Below, in pieces: positions 8,277 to 15,439 of a stretch of DNA of 27,020 nucleotides. Made by a program: the position numbers and the translations under genes. The DNA comes from CAYVXE01 sp964455375 (lineage in GTDB: Bacteria; Zhuqueibacterota; Zhuqueibacteria; Oceanimicrobiales; Oceanimicrobiaceae), in NCBI GenBank assembly GCA_964455375.1, contig CAYVXE010000059.1, positions 1-27,020 of the forward strand, in the 5' to 3' direction. The number at the start of each line of letters is the position of its first letter. The stretch's first letter is position 1. Under the pieces are notes generated by a model. It did not search any database and was not told the DNA's origin. It worked only from the letters and a program-made list of their open reading frames with translations.

Positions 8277-9125
8277 GTGCGCAATCGTTTCAGATGGTGG
8301 TGGCATCCAAAATTTGTTTTGCCCTTTCTTCTGTTGATGGTTTTAATGTTTGCAGGGTGTGCTGCCACCCTCAAAAGCAAATTCACCAACCTTGAGACAT
8401 TGTCTCCATTTCAAATTCAGTCAACGGTTTCAGATAATTTTCAAAAATTGCACACATTCCAGGGCAAAGCTCGAGTGGTAATTGAGTTGCCCGGTGAAGG
8501 ATATAATGGCTTTGCATCTATCTACATAAGAATGCCTGATTCCATCTATGTAAAAACGGAAGCCATCTTTGGCATTGACATCGGAGCGTTATTTTTAGAC
8601 CAACGCTATTTTGCAGCATTTGCCCCCCGGGAGAATACATTATATTATGGCGAGAGGCAACTACTTGATTTGCGGGATTTTTTGCAAGTTGAAATCGAAA
8701 CCGATGAGTTGGAAGAGGTCTTCACCGGCTTGCTGCAAATGGAGATAAATGATTCTTCTACCGTTGAAATAGAGAAGAAGGATATTCTTGTAATAACCAG
8801 ATTCAAAGATAACGTGCAAAAATACTGGGTCGACTCGGTGCGAGGGATTGTTACGAAAAGTGAAGTGGTTGATGCGGCTGGACATATCTTGATAAAAAAG
8901 GAGTTGCAAAGGTTTCATGCGCGGAAGGGGATTTATCTACCGCAAACCATCAAAATTACACGCCCGCAGGCAAAAGAAAGAATCACGGTGTACTATAACA
9001 GACAATCCCTTAACAAAAAGATAAAGCCGGAGAAATTTCATTTAAGAACCTCAAAAAATGTTAAGAAACGATACTGGGGTGATTTGAAGAAACCGGTCAT
9101 TGATAGAAACCATACAAACCAATAA
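8277..9125 (+). CDS. LolB-like lipoprotein, DUF4292 family
   Basis: 282 aa from GTG 8277 (no clear SD; 10 nt after the TPR stop). The signal peptide carries a lipobox LMFAGC with Cys28, so this is a lipoprotein. The body shows a half-barrel pattern like LolB/LolA: FQGKARVVIELPGEGYNGFASIYIRMPDSIYVK, then IGALFLDQRYFAAFAP, and late strands of the KELQRFHARKGIYLPQTIKI type. This agrees with DUF4292, a family of envelope lipoproteins with a LolB-like fold in FCB bacteria. LolB-type folds bind acyl chains, so a role in lipoprotein or lipid handling at the outer membrane is inferred, not shown. Its TAA overlaps the ATG of the GT2 gene by 1 nt (TAATG), implying translational coupling. Confidence 0.85.
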   Translation: MRNRFRWWWHPKFVLPFLLLMVLMFAGCAATLKSKFTNLETLSPFQIQSTVSDNFQKLHTFQGKARVVIELPGEGYNGFASIYIRMPDSIYVKTEAIFGIDIGALFLDQRYFAAFAPRENTLYYGERQLLDLRDFLQVEIETDELEEVFTGLLQMEINDSSTVEIEKKDILVITRFKDNVQKYWVDSVRGIVTKSEVVDAAGHILIKKELQRFHARKGIYLPQTIKITRPQAKERITVYYNRQSLNKKIKPEKFHLRTSKNVKKRYWGDLKKPVIDRNHTNQ

Positions 9126-10129
9126 TGACAGTTTCCAGTGTAGTTAAAAATAGTGGTGCGACAAAAAATAAAGGCATTGATCCTGTAAAAATGGAAAAGA
9201 AAATTCAATATTCGCTGGTTATTCCGCTGTTTAACGAAGAGGAATCGCTTCATGAACTTTATGAGCAGATCAGCAAAGCGGTTTCTCCGTTAAATGCCGG
9301 CATCGAAATTTTGTTTGTCGATGATGGTTCCACAGACCGTTCAATGGAAATACTGACAGAATTGCACAAAAAAGATTCACGAGTGCGTGTTTGTCAATTC
9401 CGACGAAATTATGGAAAATCTGCGGCGCTGGCAAAAGGGTTTCAGGAAGCACGGGGCGATTTTATTGTGACCATGGATGCTGATTTGCAGGACGATCCGG
9501 CTGAAATCCCCCACTTGATTGACAAGTTGAATGAGGGGTTTGACCTTGTTTCCGGTTGGAAGAAACACCGTCAGGATCCGTTTGTCAAACGCAACACATC
9601 AAAATTGTTTAACAAAACAACCTGCATGGCAACCGGACTAAAACTTCACGACATTAATTGCGGGATCAAAGCGTATCGCAGGGAGGTCACGGAGACGATT
9701 AAGGTTTATGGTCAGTTGCACCGCTTTTTGCCAGTGCTTGCGCAATGGCAGGGATTCAGGGTGGGTGAAATTGTTGTCAAACACCATCCAAGAAAATATG
9801 GCAGGACAAAATTTGGCATTTCCCGGTTTACGGCAGGCTTTTTTGATTTAGTGACTGTCTTGTTTATCACCCATTATCGAAAGCGGCCGCTGCATTTGTT
9901 TGGTTCGGTAGGGCTTATTTCATTCATCGTCGGAAGTCTCGTCAGCGGTTACTTAACTGTCGATAAATTGGTTTTCGGTAAGCATTTAACCAACCGTCCG
10001 TTGCTGTTTCTGGGTATTTTGCTGATCATCGTGGGGGTTCAATTTTTTTCCATTGGTTTGATTGGTGAAATGATCACCGAAAGCCGGCAGGACCGGGTTG
10101 AATATTCCGTCCGAAAAATGCTGGGATAA
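9125..10129 (+). CDS. Family 2 glycosyltransferase, polyprenyl-phosphate type (DPM1/ArnC-like)
   Basis: 334 aa. GT-A domain at about 27-245 with YSLVIPLFNEEESL, FVDDGSTD (64-71), the metal-binding DAD motif (TMDADLQDD, 117-124), SGWKKHRQDP and GRTKFG. Two membrane helices follow (about 257-279 and 292-314), the topology of enzymes that move a sugar from a nucleotide donor onto undecaprenyl or dolichyl phosphate at the inner membrane. The sugar cannot be read from sequence. The start overlaps the DUF4292 stop by 1 nt; a further in-frame ATG (Met23) would remove a polar leader. The next gene is a GT4 enzyme, so it probably feeds a surface glycan or lipid-linked sugar pathway. Confidence 0.93.
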   Translation: MTVSSVVKNSGATKNKGIDPVKMEKKIQYSLVIPLFNEEESLHELYEQISKAVSPLNAGIEILFVDDGSTDRSMEILTELHKKDSRVRVCQFRRNYGKSAALAKGFQEARGDFIVTMDADLQDDPAEIPHLIDKLNEGFDLVSGWKKHRQDPFVKRNTSKLFNKTTCMATGLKLHDINCGIKAYRREVTETIKVYGQLHRFLPVLAQWQGFRVGEIVVKHHPRKYGRTKFGISRFTAGFFDLVTVLFITHYRKRPLHLFGSVGLISFIVGSLVSGYLTVDKLVFGKHLTNRPLLFLGILLIIVGVQFFSIGLIGEMITESRQDRVEYSVRKMLG

Positions 10130-10153
10130 AATAAAGATTCGTCGACTCTCCAA

Positions 10154-11296
10154 ATGAAAATAACCATCATAGCCCCGGTATTTCCCTTTCGCGGCGGTAT
10201 CGCGCAATCTACTGAAATATTATATCATAAGCTTAAAACCAGAGGACACGACGTCCAGATAATAAACTTTCAGCGGCAATATCCCAATGTGTTCTTTCCA
10301 GGAAAATCGCAGTTTGTAGCTGACGCCGAAGCGGTTTCGGATGTCGAAAGCGAACGTGTCGTGGATTCCATCAACCCCTTTTCATGGTATAAAGCATTCC
10401 TTAGAATCTCCAGGTTTCAGCCGCAGCTCCTGATTTTTCGCTATTGGATGCCGTTCTTTGCGCCACTGATCGGCAGTGTCGGTTGGCTTGTGAAACGCAA
10501 GTTAGCCTGTAGAATTATCATGATTTGTGACAATATTATTCCCCATGAACGGCGCTTTGGTGACCTTGCTTTAACCCGCTTTGCCCTGAAAAATATCGAC
10601 TGTTTTATACCGCTTTCGGAATTTGTTAAAACAGATTTGCTGAAACTCTCGCCGCGTGCTGATTACCGGGTTGTGCCGCATCCGCTTTATGAGAGCTTTG
10701 GTCAGCCGTTTGCAAAGGACGACGCCAGGCGTCTGATTGGTCTCAAGGCGACGCGGGTCATTTTATTTTTTGGCTATGTTCGCGCTTACAAGGGGTTGGA
10801 TATTGTCATTCGTGCACTACCGGCGATTCTCAAACAACAACCGGTTACGTTGCTCATTGTTGGCGAGTTTTACGAGGCTGAAGAAAAGTACAGCAAGATG
10901 ATCAAGAATTTAGGGGTGGAAAAGAATGTGAAGATTCACGCTGAGTTTGTGAAGGACGCGGACGTCAAACAGTATTTTTCCGCCGCGGATATCGTTGTTT
11001 TGCCGTACAAGTCTGCAACTCAGAGCGGCATTGTTCAATTAGCGTACCACTTGGATAAACCGTGTATTGTCACCGATGTCGGCGGACTCTCAGAAGTCGT
11101 TATCGACGGCAAAACCGGCTACGTTGTTCGGCCCGACGATCCAATTGCCGTCGCTGAAGCAGTGAACAAATTTTATCGGGAAAACAAGGAATCGGAATTT
11201 ACAAACAATGTAAAAGAGGCGAAAAAGACGTATTCCTGGGAGCGCATGGTCGATGTGATCGAGATGTTTGCCAGACAAAAAGAAGGCGAACGGTAA
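10154..11296 (+). CDS. Family 4 glycosyltransferase (GT-B fold)
   Basis: 380 aa. The N-terminal Rossmann half begins ITIIAPVFPFRGGIAQ, with the glycine-rich acceptor-side loop typical of GT4. The C-terminal half has LFFGYVRAYKGLDIVIRA (about 204-221), LLIVGEF, the AADIVVLPY strand, and SGIVQLAYHLDKPCIVTDVGG (about 293-315) where GT4 enzymes bind the nucleotide sugar; then GYVVRPDDPIAVAEAV. The usual E-x7-E is replaced by a Gln/Ser-rich form (ATQSGIVQLA), which occurs in this subgroup. No signal or membrane segment, so cytosolic. It lies 24 nt after the GT2 gene and 1 nt before the RHH-like gene. Donor and acceptor are unknown; the run of genes suggests a cell-surface glycan. Confidence 0.93.
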   Translation: MKITIIAPVFPFRGGIAQSTEILYHKLKTRGHDVQIINFQRQYPNVFFPGKSQFVADAEAVSDVESERVVDSINPFSWYKAFLRISRFQPQLLIFRYWMPFFAPLIGSVGWLVKRKLACRIIMICDNIIPHERRFGDLALTRFALKNIDCFIPLSEFVKTDLLKLSPRADYRVVPHPLYESFGQPFAKDDARRLIGLKATRVILFFGYVRAYKGLDIVIRALPAILKQQPVTLLIVGEFYEAEEKYSKMIKNLGVEKNVKIHAEFVKDADVKQYFSAADIVVLPYKSATQSGIVQLAYHLDKPCIVTDVGGLSEVVIDGKTGYVVRPDDPIAVAEAVNKFYRENKESEFTNNVKEAKKTYSWERMVDVIEMFARQKEGER

Positions 11297-11297
11297 T

Positions 11298-11507
11298 ATG
11301 AAAACGGAGCGGCAAATTACCATTTCGGATGAAATTTATAATGAGATTGAGAAACTCGTCTCGCAATCTGTTCAATTTAACAGCGTATCGGATTTTGTGA
11401 ATGATGTTTTGAAACAATTTTTGAACACGCAGTCACATGATTTAGGGGACGAGGAACGTCGCCTTCTTGAGGAGCGGTTGCGGGATTTGGGTTATCTGAA
11501 TGATTAA
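11298..11507 (+). CDS. Small ribbon-helix-helix-like protein with C-terminal LGYL motif
   Basis: 69 aa from ATG 11298, 1 nt after the GT4 stop; GAAGG about 11 nt upstream. Residues about 3-40 (RQITISDEIYNEIEKLV, then VSDFVNDVLKQFL) have the beta-strand plus two-helix pattern of CopG/RHH proteins. The last 20 residues form a charged helix ending ERLRDLGYLND. That ending resembles the C-terminal tail often found on AlkP/sulfatase-superfamily proteins, here present on a separate small protein placed before such an enzyme. The stop overlaps the start of that enzyme by 8 nt, so the two are tightly coupled. It could be a DNA-binding autoregulator or a protein partner of the enzyme. The fold call is by pattern only. 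Confidence 0.75.
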   Translation: MKTERQITISDEIYNEIEKLVSQSVQFNSVSDFVNDVLKQFLNTQSHDLGDEERRLLEERLRDLGYLND

Positions 11508-12966
11508 AGCGTCACAAAATATCATCCTCGTTACGGTCGATTCTCTCCGCCGTGACAAACTTGGCTGCTATGGCAGTAAACGCGGCCTCACGCCAAATAT
11601 CGATGCATTCGCGGGCACATGTACATTATTTGACAACGCCTATTCCAACGGCCCCAACACGCCGCACGCTTTCCCGGCTATCCTCGCTGCCAGAGATGCT
11701 TTGATGGCGCCGGAGTTAGGATTGTTTCATGCTCCTTTAACCTTAGCTGAAGTTCTTTCTGATGCTGGTTACACCTGCGTTGGAATAAATGCTGCGAATC
11801 CGTATTTAGCGGGTAACCTTAAGTATGATAGAGGCTTTGCTGAATTCTACGATTTTTTATCGCCTGGTCCGGGAAAAACAGACCACACGCCAGACAATTC
11901 AAATATGAGTGAGATCAAAAGCGGGATCGGGAAGAGTTTTCGTTCGGATGTTCTGACCATCCCCACCAGGAAACTTGAAGAGTACGTCGTTACTGAAGAG
12001 AATATTAGAAACAAACAGCAGTTAGAGCAAAACTTGCCGGATTTCATCTCAAAAATTCTACAGCAGTTAGCTCCCGGCCCGTTTTTTCTCTGGATTCATT
12101 TTATGGATACGCACTACCCTTATGTCCCTTCAAAAAACGCGCAACAACAAATAGGCGTGAAACCATTTTCTTTGCGTGAAACGATTGCGTTGAATCAAAG
12201 AGTCAGAGAAAACATGCCTCTGTCTCCGGGTCTCCTGAAACGCACACTAGAACTTTATGAAGCCTCCATATTTCAATTAGACCGGCAGTTTGGTGAACTT
12301 GTCAATGAGTTGCAGAAGAAAAACTTATTTTCCCAATCTACCATTTTCTTTTTAGCGGATCATGGAGAAGAATTTATGGAACACGGCGATTTACAACACA
12401 AGTGCAAACTCTACGAGGAACTGATTCATGTTCCTTTATTGATAAAGTTGCCGAACCAGCGGGTTAAAAAACGTGTACATCACCTGAGTAGTTTGCTGCA
12501 GATACCGTCGACGGTGGTTTCATCAGTCGGCCTGGATAGTCCCTTTGTTTATCGCAACTTGAACCTGGATATTGCTGTTTCCGGACGAACACCAATCGTA
12601 TTTGCCGGGGCAAGTTATTTGCATCAAAAAATGCCGCCGGTGGATGACCACGTTTTTAAAATTAATTCTCTGCCAAAAGTTTTTTGTTGTCGTACCGATT
12701 CGGTCAAACTTATTTACGACACACAAGAAAATCAATGCACCCTGTTCGATTTGTTTGAGGATCCGTCTGAAACAATAAATCTGGCTGAGAAACGAACGGA
12801 CTTAGTAGAAAAACTAAAAAGGCCTTTGTTTGATTACAGTGCGATTCTCGAGAAAATGAGAATAAAGGCGCGGCTTGAGAACGTGCGGCAATATTTGCAA
12901 CCTAATGAGATTGAGGGGGGCACAGACGTGAAGGCGAAAGAAACTCCGGAACCTTTTCTGCGTTAA
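11500..12966 (+). CDS. Alkaline-phosphatase-superfamily hydrolase/transferase, sulfatase-like without the FGly motif
   Basis: 488 aa. The metal-binding core is recognisable: IILVTVDSLRRDKLGCYG (Asp14), TPNIDAFA, the nucleophile region SNGPNTPHAFPAIL (Thr54 is the likely nucleophile), WIHFMDTHYPY (Asp204, His205), LADHGEEF (Asp287, His288) and a late GDLQHK (His300). Sulfatases need C/S-x-P-x-R to make formylglycine; here it is absent, so a phosphodiesterase, phosphatase or phospho-group transferase is more likely than a true sulfatase. No signal peptide or membrane helix is seen, which suggests a cytosolic enzyme, unlike the membrane-bound phosphoethanolamine transferases. The start overlaps the RHH-like gene by 8 nt. 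It is the last gene of the glycan-related run, so glycan modification is plausible. Confidence 0.88.
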   Translation: MIKASQNIILVTVDSLRRDKLGCYGSKRGLTPNIDAFAGTCTLFDNAYSNGPNTPHAFPAILAARDALMAPELGLFHAPLTLAEVLSDAGYTCVGINAANPYLAGNLKYDRGFAEFYDFLSPGPGKTDHTPDNSNMSEIKSGIGKSFRSDVLTIPTRKLEEYVVTEENIRNKQQLEQNLPDFISKILQQLAPGPFFLWIHFMDTHYPYVPSKNAQQQIGVKPFSLRETIALNQRVRENMPLSPGLLKRTLELYEASIFQLDRQFGELVNELQKKNLFSQSTIFFLADHGEEFMEHGDLQHKCKLYEELIHVPLLIKLPNQRVKKRVHHLSSLLQIPSTVVSSVGLDSPFVYRNLNLDIAVSGRTPIVFAGASYLHQKMPPVDDHVFKINSLPKVFCCRTDSVKLIYDTQENQCTLFDLFEDPSETINLAEKRTDLVEKLKRPLFDYSAILEKMRIKARLENVRQYLQPNEIEGGTDVKAKETPEPFLR

Positions 12967-13065
12967 TCAATTTAATATCACAAGCCGATATAAGACACAT
13001 TCCGGGAAATATCCATAAATGAAAATTTGTTGCATCATGAACATACAAACGAAAGACGTGCCTCT

Positions 13066-14268
13066 ATGCAGAATACATTTATCAAAGGGAAGTTAAAAAC
13101 CTACGGCCTGACATTTGCTATTATTGTGACCGCGCTCATTTTCGAATTACATGCAGATGATCCGGATTTTGGAAATCAGGTTGATAGAGGTCTAATCGAG
13201 AGTAACCAGATCGACGAAGCCTCCGGTCTGGCCGCCAGCCGAAGACATCCCGGCGTGCTATGGACACATAACGATTCCGGTGATCTGCCGAGAATATTTG
13301 CACTCAATGCCAATGGGAGAAATCTTGGCGAAGTGCAATTAGCAGGAATTTCAGCACGGGATTGGGAGGATATCGCCGTAGGACCGGGCCCCGAAGCAAA
13401 CGTTGACTATGTTTATATTGGGGATATTGGTGATAACAGTGCTGCATTTCCGCTTAAAATGATTTATCGCCTTCCAGAACCGGCCTACAATTCCAATCAG
13501 GCGGTAAAAGACACGGTCATTTCTAATTTTGATACGATTACGTTCCAATATCCGGATGGAAATCGCGATGCGGAAACCGTCATGGTGGATCCGTTAACGA
13601 AAGACATTTATGTCGCGTCAAAAAGGGAGAGCCAGGTACGGGTCTATCGTTTGCCGTATCCGCAATCCGTCACCGAAGTGATGACAGCCGAGCAGGTTGC
13701 AACGTTAAATTTGACGAACGTCGTTGGCGGTGATATTTCCCCTGACGGTCTGGAAATTCTGATTAAAACGTATAGTGATATTTATTACTGGAGCAGAACC
13801 GCGGGGCAGCCGGTCGGGGAAGCGGTTAGCGCCCAACCGTTAAAAGTACCTTATGTTCCGGAGCCGCAAGGCGAAGGGATTTGTTGGAGTGGCGATGCGT
13901 CCGGCTATTATACGGTAAGTGAAGAATTGGCAGGCATTCCGGCACATTTATATTTTTATCCCAGATTGGTACCCACATCGGTCGGCAAAAACCGGAATGT
14001 CCCGGAATCATTTCACCTGCAGCAAAATTACCCGAACCCGTTTAATCCCACTACAAAAATTAAATATTCTCTCAACATTGCTGCGCAGGTGAGCTTAAAG
14101 GTATACGATATTTTGGGTCATGAAATTGCAGTACTGGTAAATGAGTTTCAAACCCCTGCTGACTATATCGTTGAATTTGACGGTAAAATAATTGACAGCG
14201 GTGTTTATTTCTATAAACTATCCAACGGCTCTCAGACTTCAGTGCGGAAATTATTGCTGCTGAAGTGA
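13066..14268 (+). CDS. Secreted beta-propeller-like protein with T9SS type A sorting domain
   Basis: 400 aa from ATG 13066 (an upstream TTG at 13027 would add a polar leader before the signal peptide). Signal peptide about 1-33, cleavage near LHA/DD. The body has recurring motifs of a known but functionally vague propeller family: EASGLAASRRHPGVLWTHNDSGD, RDWEDIAVGPG, YIGDIGDN and a late QGEGICW. The last about 85 residues are a T9SS sorting domain: QQNYPNPFNPTTKIKYSL, VYDILGHEIAVLVNE, SGVYFYKLSNG and a basic, Leu-rich end (RKLLLLK). This predicts Sec export followed by outer-membrane passage by T9SS. Asp-rich loops could bind Ca2+. The 42-nt gap to the glutaminyl cyclase suggests co-transcription. 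Enzymatic function not recognised. Confidence 0.88.
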   Translation: MQNTFIKGKLKTYGLTFAIIVTALIFELHADDPDFGNQVDRGLIESNQIDEASGLAASRRHPGVLWTHNDSGDLPRIFALNANGRNLGEVQLAGISARDWEDIAVGPGPEANVDYVYIGDIGDNSAAFPLKMIYRLPEPAYNSNQAVKDTVISNFDTITFQYPDGNRDAETVMVDPLTKDIYVASKRESQVRVYRLPYPQSVTEVMTAEQVATLNLTNVVGGDISPDGLEILIKTYSDIYYWSRTAGQPVGEAVSAQPLKVPYVPEPQGEGICWSGDASGYYTVSEELAGIPAHLYFYPRLVPTSVGKNRNVPESFHLQQNYPNPFNPTTKIKYSLNIAAQVSLKVYDILGHEIAVLVNEFQTPADYIVEFDGKIIDSGVYFYKLSNGSQTSVRKLLLLK

Positions 14269-14310
14269 ATCGATTTTGCCGTTGACGATTAACTCAATTC
14301 ATGGTTAAAC

Positions 14311-15132
14311 ATGTCTCACCAAACACAACGCAAAACTTCGTTTTTTGTGTTTAGTTACGTCTTTCTTCTCGTCTTTCTGGCTGCCTGTTCAGGTACACCG
14401 TCTGCTGCGGATGATGTAAAATTTCCAGATGGGGTAACGCAGTTTACATACAAAGTTGTTCACACCTATCCCCACGATACCCAGGCTTTTACGCAGGGCT
14501 TGGTGTTTGAAAATGGTATTTTGTTTGAAGGGACCGGGCGTTACGGACAGTCGTCGGTTCGTGAAGTTGATTTGCAGACCGGTGACGTGAAACGAATCCA
14601 GAATTTAAAATCCCAATATTTTGGCGAGGGAATTACCATCTTGGCAAACCGTTTAATCCAGTTGACGTGGACGACGAACATCGGTTTTGTTTATGACCGG
14701 GATTCTTTCCAACAACTTTCCACCTTTAGTTATCCCACGGAAGGCTGGGGCCTCACGCATGATGGTAAACGGTTAATTCTGAGCGACGGCACCGCCAGAA
14801 TTTATTTCTATGACCCCGAAACATTTGAGCAAACCGGCTTCATCGACGTTTTCGATGGGAACAGCCCCATCACTAATCTGAACGAGCTTGAATATATTGA
14901 CGGAAATATTTACGCCAATGTCTGGCAAACCGACCGCATTGCTGTTATTTCACCTGAATCAGGCAGAGTAACCGCCTGGATTGATTTAACCGGCTTGCTT
15001 AAAGCGTCCGAGCGCAGTGAGTCGGGAGCTGTTTTGAACGGCATCGCGTATGATAAATCGAATGGCCGGCTATTTGTTACCGGTAAGCTCTGGCCAAAAT
15101 TGTTTGAAATCGAGCTGGTACCAAATTCGTAG
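14311..15132 (+). CDS. Glutaminyl-peptide cyclotransferase, plant/bacterial beta-propeller type, lipoprotein
   Basis: 273 aa. A lipobox FLAAC with Cys26 makes it a lipoprotein. The family marks of the five-bladed-propeller glutaminyl cyclase are all present: HDTQAFTQGLVFENGILFEGTGRYGQSS, FGEGITI, TEGWGLTHDG, LILSDGTARIYFYDP, NELEYIDGNIYANVW and VLNGIAYDK near the end, with FVTGKLWPKLFEIEL as the last strand. The enzyme converts N-terminal Gln to pyroglutamate. It is placed after a T9SS cargo gene, and other exported proteins in this window have Gln as the predicted mature first residue, so the likely substrates are exported proteins in the periplasm or outer membrane. This type is unrelated in fold to the zinc-dependent animal-type cyclase. 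Confidence 0.93.
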   Translation: MSHQTQRKTSFFVFSYVFLLVFLAACSGTPSAADDVKFPDGVTQFTYKVVHTYPHDTQAFTQGLVFENGILFEGTGRYGQSSVREVDLQTGDVKRIQNLKSQYFGEGITILANRLIQLTWTTNIGFVYDRDSFQQLSTFSYPTEGWGLTHDGKRLILSDGTARIYFYDPETFEQTGFIDVFDGNSPITNLNELEYIDGNIYANVWQTDRIAVISPESGRVTAWIDLTGLLKASERSESGAVLNGIAYDKSNGRLFVTGKLWPKLFEIELVPNS

Positions 15133-15439
15133 ACTGCTGTTTTTTCACGTTTCTCCCCATCCTCTTTATTTAGCAGCGTACGCAAAAATAAGTTGAATAA
15201 TTCCTGTGCATACTTTACTTTAAGTTGGTTTACTTTCATGGAAAGTAACGATTCAACCTCTAAGTCTCCCTGCCTGCTGCAGGCAGGTAAGACTCAAAAG
15301 ACAAAAGCGATGAACAAATAAGCATAAATGTACCAATAATCAAAAGACGTTTTAAAAGAATTATAGTGAAAACTTGGAGCCTTTGTGTCTTAGTGGCTGG
15401 ATAGTAAACAGGGGAAAAGGTAATTCTTAAAGAGGTAAG
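15133..15439. other. 307-nt intergenic region with two hairpins, no gene seen
   Basis: No plausible coding frame or structured RNA is recognised. It holds a short perfect hairpin (TTACTTTC 15230-15237 / GAAAGTAA 15241-15248, 3-nt loop), a larger GC-rich hairpin at 15263-15294, and near 15380-15410 a stretch of the kind GCCTTTGTGTCTTAGTGGCT that looks like the dispersed intergenic repeats seen in some FCB genomes. The next gene's SD (AGAGG, 15431-15435) is at its 3' end. No U-tract terminator follows either hairpin. Confidence 0.5.
15263..15294. repeat. GC-rich imperfect palindrome, possible dispersed repeat
   Basis: CCTGCCTG (15269-15276) pairs with CAGGCAGG (15280-15287) over a 3-nt loop. 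Flanking AGTCT (15263-15267) and AGACT (15290-15294) extend the stem after a small internal loop. Composition is sharply richer in GC than the surroundings. It resembles REP-like intergenic palindromes; a copy number cannot be judged from one window. Confidence 0.5.

Noticed and set aside
11500..12966. Label as a formylglycine-dependent sulfatase
   Set aside because: C/S-x-P-x-R is absent at the nucleophile position.
14910..15239. Open frame of 109 codons antisense over the glutaminyl cyclase end
   Set aside because: Mostly antisense to a well-supported gene; the part in the intergenic gap covers a hairpin and has no SD.
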